The notes beneath the pieces are model-generated. The model searched no databases, had not been told where the DNA came from, and saw nothing but the letters and a program-made list of their open reading frames with translations. This document shows positions 60,597 to 64,000 of a stretch of DNA of 64,000 nt, one piece after another (within the stretch, counting starts at the first letter, position 1; each line of letters starts with the position of its first letter). A program made the translations under genes and the position numbers. This stretch comes from Solibacter sp039934035 (GTDB lineage: Bacteria; Acidobacteriota; Terriglobia; Bryobacterales; Bryobacteraceae): contig JBDTMZ010000004.1 of NCBI GenBank assembly GCA_039934035.1, positions 1 through 64,000 on the forward strand, given 5' to 3'.

Positions 60597-61037
60597 ATGC
60601 AGGAAAACGCCAGCCACAAACCGGAAGCAGTCGAGCGATTTCTCGAGTCGACGCTGGAAAGCGTCGATAGCGCCGAGGAATTGGCTATGGGCATGGCACA
60701 ACGCGCGGGGATGGACGAGGACGACCTGATGAAGGTCGGGATGGCGATTCGCGAGTCCGTGGTCAATGCCGTGGTGCACGGCAACCGGTACAATGCGAAT
60801 AAAAGAGTCCGTTTTTCGGTTTCCAGCGACGGACAGCGGTTTACCGTGCAGGTGGGCGACGAAGGGGAAGGCTTCGATTTCGACGGCATTCCCGATCCAC
60901 TGGCGCCGGAAAACCTGATGCGCACCTCGGGGCGAGGTATTTTCCTGATCCGGTCCTTCATGGACGATTTCCAGATGCGCCGCCTGGAGACCGGGGGGAC
61001 CGAGGTAACTTTGGTCAAGAATTTGGTGTCTAAATAG
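60597..61037 (+). CDS. RsbW-like anti-sigma regulatory factor kinase
   Basis: A 146-residue GHKL ATPase. N box RESVVNAVVHGNRYN, G1 VGDEGEGFD and G2 TSGRGIFLIRSFMDD are clear. Such proteins bind a sigma factor, or phosphorylate a STAS antagonist that releases it. ATG 60597 gives the usual length; the frame is open further upstream but without similarity. The STAS partner follows 30 bp later. Confidence 0.88.
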   Translation: MQENASHKPEAVERFLESTLESVDSAEELAMGMAQRAGMDEDDLMKVGMAIRESVVNAVVHGNRYNANKRVRFSVSSDGQRFTVQVGDEGEGFDFDGIPDPLAPENLMRTSGRGIFLIRSFMDDFQMRRLETGGTEVTLVKNLVSK

Positions 61038-61067
61038 ATTCTGCGGTTCAGCCAGGAGGCATATTCA

Positions 61068-61412
61068 GTGAGCGTAAAGTTGACTACTCGGCAGGTAGGT
61101 GACGTAACGGTGGTAGATGTGGCGGGGCGAATCACCCTGGGTGAAGGGTCGGCGACCCTCCGCGATGCAATGCGCGATATGGTGAGCAAGAATCAGAAAA
61201 AGATCCTGCTCAACCTGGGCGAAGTCTCTTATATCGACAGCTCGGGGATCGGCGAGTTGGTGAGCGGATTCACTACGGTGACCAACAGCGGCGGCGCGTT
61301 GAAGCTGCTCAATCTCAACAAGCGGGTCAAAGATCTGTTGCAGATCACCAAGCTTTATACCGTCTTCGACGTGCATGAAGACGAAGCGGGCGCGATTCGG
61401 AGCTTCACGTAG
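61068..61412 (+). CDS. STAS-domain anti-sigma factor antagonist
   Basis: A 114-residue SpoIIAA/RsbV-like protein. The phosphorylated serine is in VSYIDSSGIGELVSG; the early DVTVVDVAGRITLGEGSATL is also typical. GTG start at 61068 with AGGAGG at 61054-61059. With the upstream kinase it forms a partner-switching pair. The regulated sigma factor is not proven; the divergent ECF gene is the nearest. Confidence 0.92.
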   Translation: MSVKLTTRQVGDVTVVDVAGRITLGEGSATLRDAMRDMVSKNQKKILLNLGEVSYIDSSGIGELVSGFTTVTNSGGALKLLNLNKRVKDLLQITKLYTVFDVHEDEAGAIRSFT

Positions 61413-61485
61413 GAAATTGGGAGGGGGACAGGCGAGCGGCAGAACCCGGTTTGTTCACGGACGACAAAAGCGATCGCCTGTCCCA

Positions 61486-61689
61486 TTACCCTCCACCGAC
61501 GAACTGGACAATTTCGAGCTGTGCGCCCGCGCGCACCACGGTTTCCTGCCAGGCTGGCTGCTTGATGATCCGGCGGTCCAATTCGACTGCCACGCGCGCC
61601 GGATCGAGCTCCAATTGCCGCAAGAGACCTGAAATTGTCTGTCCATTTGGGGTCGTTTGCGGTTCCCCGTTGACCGTAATCTCAATCAT
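61486..61689 (-). CDS. thiS: Sulfur carrier protein ThiS
   Basis: A 67-residue ubiquitin-like carrier: MIEITVNGEPQTTPNGQTIS, AVELDRRIIKQPAWQETVVR and LEIVQFVGGG. The C-terminal Gly-Gly is adenylated and thiocarboxylated to supply sulfur to ThiG (encoded at 39498). The end has three glycines, as in several other ThiS. It is alone between the STAS gene and nuoA and lies 21 kb from thiG. Confidence 0.9.
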   Translation of the reverse strand: MIEITVNGEPQTTPNGQTISGLLRQLELDPARVAVELDRRIIKQPAWQETVVRAGAQLEIVQFVGGG

Positions 61690-61695
61690 GCTTGG

Positions 61696-61725
61696 TTGAC
61701 ACCCCTGTTTTCAAACCATTATAGT
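61696..61725 (+). promoter_or_regulatory. Predicted sigma-70 promoter of the nuo operon
   Basis: TTGACA (61696-61701) and TATAGT (61720-61725) are separated by 18 bp and lie 33 bp ahead of the nuoA ATG. This is the best consensus promoter in the window. The leader would be about 25 nt without an obvious ribosome site. Confidence 0.6.
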
Positions 61726-61758
61726 CAGATTTGAGCCCTCTCCCGACACCGAACACGC

Positions 61759-62151
61759 ATGCCTAAGTCCTACACTGAGTTGTATTTCCCTGTCCTGCTC
61801 CAGGCGGTAATCGCGATGGGGCTGGCGGCGGGGCTTCTCACCGCCTCGTATCTGCTTGGTAAGAAGGTGCGAAACCGCGTTAAGGACATGCCGTACGAGT
61901 CTGGAATCGTGCCCACTGGCGATGCCCGGCACCGTTTCAGCGTGAAGTTTTACCTGGTGGGAATGCTGTTCATTCTGTTCGATATCGAAGCCATTTTCCT
62001 GTATCCGTGGGTGGTCGTTTACCGCGATCTGAAGATGTTCGGTTTTATCGAAATGTTGATCTTTGTGGTACTGATCCTCTCGGGCTTTTTCTACATCTGG
62101 AAAAAAGGCGCCCTCGATTGGGCCGAGAACAGCCGTTCCGGGCGGAAGTGA
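61759..62151 (+). CDS. nuoA: NADH-quinone oxidoreductase subunit A
   Basis: NuoA is a small membrane subunit of complex I at the joint of the peripheral and membrane arms. The 130-residue protein has three helices and the conserved loop MPYESGIVPTGDARHRFSVK, plus YLVGMLFILFDIEAIFLYPW. It opens the nuo operon, and is followed after 11 bp by nuoC, not nuoB. Confidence 0.95.
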   Translation: MPKSYTELYFPVLLQAVIAMGLAAGLLTASYLLGKKVRNRVKDMPYESGIVPTGDARHRFSVKFYLVGMLFILFDIEAIFLYPWVVVYRDLKMFGFIEMLIFVVLILSGFFYIWKKGALDWAENSRSGRK

Positions 62152-62162
62152 CAGGCAGCCGT

Positions 62163-62636
62163 ATGCTACCCGAAAATCTGAAAGAGCATTCCGCCGCACT
62201 CGCGGTGGACGCGTTCGACGCCGACGCGATCAAAGGCGGCAAGTTCGAATACGACGAATTGACGCTGGAGATTGCTCCCGCGAAGATCGCCAGCGTGTGC
62301 GGATTTCTGAAATACGATCAGAAATTTATCCGCTTGAGCACAGTGAGCGCGGTGGATCGCTATCCCGCCGAACCGCGTTTTGAAGTGGTCTACCACCTGC
62401 ACAGCGTGGAACGCAGGGAGCGCCTGCGGCTGAAGTGCCGTATTGCCGGCACGGAGCCGGCGATCGATTCGGTGACCGGAGTCTGGCGCGGCGCTAACTG
62501 GTACGAGCGCGAAGTGTTCGATCTGTTCGGGATTCAGTTCCGGGGCCATCCCGATTTGCGGCGTATTCTGATGCCCGATGACTGGGATGGGTATCCGCTG
62601 CGCAAAGATTATCCGATCACGGGGCCGAGGGTTTAG
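62163..62636 (+). CDS. nuoC: NADH-quinone oxidoreductase subunit C
   Basis: NuoC is a peripheral-arm subunit of complex I (30 kDa). The 157-residue protein has FIRLSTVSAVDRYPAEPRFE, the signature WYEREVFDLFGIQFRGHPDL and RRILMPDDWDGYPLRKDYPI. ATG 62163 gives the normal start; a longer frame upstream overlaps nuoA and is not conserved. It is 8 bp before nuoD. Confidence 0.95.
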   Translation: MLPENLKEHSAALAVDAFDADAIKGGKFEYDELTLEIAPAKIASVCGFLKYDQKFIRLSTVSAVDRYPAEPRFEVVYHLHSVERRERLRLKCRIAGTEPAIDSVTGVWRGANWYEREVFDLFGIQFRGHPDLRRILMPDDWDGYPLRKDYPITGPRV

Positions 62637-62644
62637 GGGCAAGT

Positions 62645-63874
62645 ATGAGCGAATCTGGAGTTCCTGGTTTGGTGATGACGGACGTGGAAGAGCCGCAGCA
62701 GCAGGGCGGCGGGCGGCGCATGGTCCTCAACATGGGACCGCAGCACCCTTCCACGCACGGCGTGCTGCGCCTCCTGATGGAACTCGACGGCGAGAACATC
62801 GTCAAATGCACGCCGGATATCGGCTTCCTGCACACCGGCATCGAGAAGGAATTCGAGGTCAAGAACTACCAGCAGGCGGTCACCCTGACCGATCGCGTGG
62901 ATTACCTGGCGCCGCTCTCCAACAACCTGGCGTACTGCCTGGCAGTGGAAAAGCTGCTGCAGTTGGAAATTCCGCCTCAGGCGCAGTGGATGCGCGTGAT
63001 GCTGACGGAGTTGACGCGCCTCAACAGCCACCTGGTGTGGCTGGGCACGCACGCGCTGGATATCGGCGCGATGACAGTGTTCCTCTACTGTTTCCGGGAA
63101 CGCGAAGAAATTCTGAAGATCTTCGAGATGTTCAGCGGGCAGCGCATGATGACCAGCTATTTCCGCATCGGCGGACTGGCGCTGGAGCCGCCGCGCGGCT
63201 GGTACGCGCGCATCAAAACATTCCTCGACGTTTTTCCCAGCCGCATCGACGAATACGAAAACCTGCTGACCAACAATCGCATCTGGATTGGCCGCACCAA
63301 GGGTGTGGGGTTCATCTCGCTGGAAGACATGCTGGATCTGGCGGTCACCGGTCCGATGATTCGCGCCGCGGGGCTGCCGATGGACGCGCGCAAAGATTCG
63401 CCCTATTCGAGCTACGAAAAGTTCGATTTCGAAGTGCCTACCCGCACCGAGAACGATGTTTACGCCCGGTATCTGGTGCGCATCGAGGAGATGCGCCAGA
63501 GCGTGCGCATCGTCAGGCAGGCCATGGACGGCATGCCGGGCGGAGATTGGAAGGCGGACGCTCCGCACGTGGTGCTGCCCGATCGCGAAAAAATGAAGAC
63601 GCAGATGGAAGCGCTCATCTACCACTTCAAGATTGTCACCGAAGGGTTCCGCGTTCCGGAGGGCGAGGTTTACACCGTGGTGGAATCGCCGCGTGGGGAA
63701 CTGGGGTATTACATCGTGGGCGACGGCACCGCCAACCCGTACCGCGTGCACATGCGCACGCCCAGTTTTGGCAATTTGCAGGCCGTGCCTAGAATGGTAG
63801 AAGGCACTCTGATCGCAGACGTGATCGCCGCCATCGGCAGCATGGATTTCGTGCTCGGGGACACAGACAGGTAA
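62645..63874 (+). CDS. nuoD: NADH-quinone oxidoreductase subunit D
   Basis: NuoD (49 kDa) forms part of the quinone site of complex I. The 409-residue protein has NMGPQHPSTHGVLRLLMELD, GFLHTGIEKEFE, DRVDYLAPLSNNLAYCLAVE, the PYSSYEKFDFEVPTRTENDV stretch and the end GSMDFVLGDTDR. His in HGVLR and the Tyr at the quinone site are retained. It is separate from nuoC, not fused as in E. coli. Confidence 0.97.
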   Translation: MSESGVPGLVMTDVEEPQQQGGGRRMVLNMGPQHPSTHGVLRLLMELDGENIVKCTPDIGFLHTGIEKEFEVKNYQQAVTLTDRVDYLAPLSNNLAYCLAVEKLLQLEIPPQAQWMRVMLTELTRLNSHLVWLGTHALDIGAMTVFLYCFREREEILKIFEMFSGQRMMTSYFRIGGLALEPPRGWYARIKTFLDVFPSRIDEYENLLTNNRIWIGRTKGVGFISLEDMLDLAVTGPMIRAAGLPMDARKDSPYSSYEKFDFEVPTRTENDVYARYLVRIEEMRQSVRIVRQAMDGMPGGDWKADAPHVVLPDREKMKTQMEALIYHFKIVTEGFRVPEGEVYTVVESPRGELGYYIVGDGTANPYRVHMRTPSFGNLQAVPRMVEGTLIADVIAAIGSMDFVLGDTDR

Positions 63875-63882
63875 TTTTACGG

Positions 63883-64000
63883 ATGACTTTTTCGCCGCAA
63901 CTGGAAGCCAGGTTTGAAAAACTCCTGAAGAGCTATCCGCCGGGACGTCAACGCTCGGCGATGATTCCCATGCTGATGTACGCGCAGGATGAAATCGGCT
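63883..64000 (+). CDS. nuoE: NADH-quinone oxidoreductase subunit E, 3' partial
   Basis: The first 39 residues are visible: MTFSPQLEARFEKLLKSYPP, then GRQRSAMIPMLMYAQDEIG, the start of NuoE (24 kDa, 2Fe-2S). The cluster cysteines lie past the window edge. It begins 8 bp after nuoD, so the operon continues A-C-D-E. Confidence 0.88.
   Translation, partial: MTFSPQLEARFEKLLKSYPPGRQRSAMIPMLMYAQDEIG

Noticed and set aside
1..64000. tRNA, rRNA or insertion sequences
   Set aside because: I looked in all gaps longer than about 100 bp and saw no cloverleaf with a T-loop, no rRNA sequence and no transposase frame. A covariance-model search would be needed to exclude small RNAs.

Overview
The window reads as a chromosomal segment of an Acidobacteriota genome, most likely class Terriglobia/order Bryobacterales (Solibacter-like). 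Reasons: high-GC coding throughout, a TIGR03435 family protein (4431-5189, ending in the family's EKTPTEN-type tail), several small secreted proteins of acidobacterial style, and dispersed intergenic repeats. This is an inference from family recognition, not from a marker-gene search. No rRNA, tRNA, CRISPR array, prophage or intact insertion sequence was recognised.

Layout. 1-7.8 kb: a DUF255/YyaL protein cut by the left edge, tpx, a MurJ-like flippase, a TIGR02206 membrane protein, a TIGR03435 protein, glpX and a divergent 2-hydroxyacid dehydrogenase. 8.3-15.6 kb: a tannase/feruloyl-esterase family enzyme, a PQQ-type beta-propeller and a tripartite efflux set (TolC, DHA2-type MFS pump, EmrA-like adaptor). 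16-19.4 kb: a TPR protein, ssb and two overlapping unknown genes, the second with a LexA-like winged helix. 19.5-21.8 kb: an anchored coiled-coil protein and a NarL-type histidine kinase/response regulator pair. 22.4-28.8 kb: the most striking locus, a compact operon with an OmcA/MtrC-type decaheme cytochrome, an MtrA/DmsE-type decaheme cytochrome, an outer-membrane beta-barrel and a tetraheme cytochrome made of four related units. This is the architecture of a porin-cytochrome conduit for moving electrons across the outer membrane.

29.5-39.3 kb: an EF-G paralogue with an altered G3 motif, an MltD-like transglycosylase, rsmG and a 1,441-residue fusion of a topoisomerase III with a RecQ helicase, a single-chain version of a pair that normally works as separate proteins. 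39.5-47.1 kb: thiG, an enolase-superfamily enzyme, an MgtC-like protein, a small TM peptide gene followed by rph and rdgB, gatB and bcp. 47.3-54.9 kb: a bacterial NHEJ pair (ligD and ku, divergent), a HicBA-like pair whose toxin gene looks frameshifted, a DUF72 protein, a small membrane protein and glcEF. 55-64 kb: an ABC exporter, an exosortase/EpsI pair, a membrane 4Fe-4S protein, an ECF sigma factor beside an RsbW-like kinase and STAS antagonist, thiS and the start of a nuo operon in which nuoA is followed directly by nuoC.

Intergenic DNA holds at least three dispersed repeat families shared between distant gaps: a roughly 86-bp bipartite palindromic (REP/BIME-like) element at four loci, a heptamer array joined to a conserved core at two loci, and a short element at two or three loci. 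Two decayed secreted-protein genes were also found.
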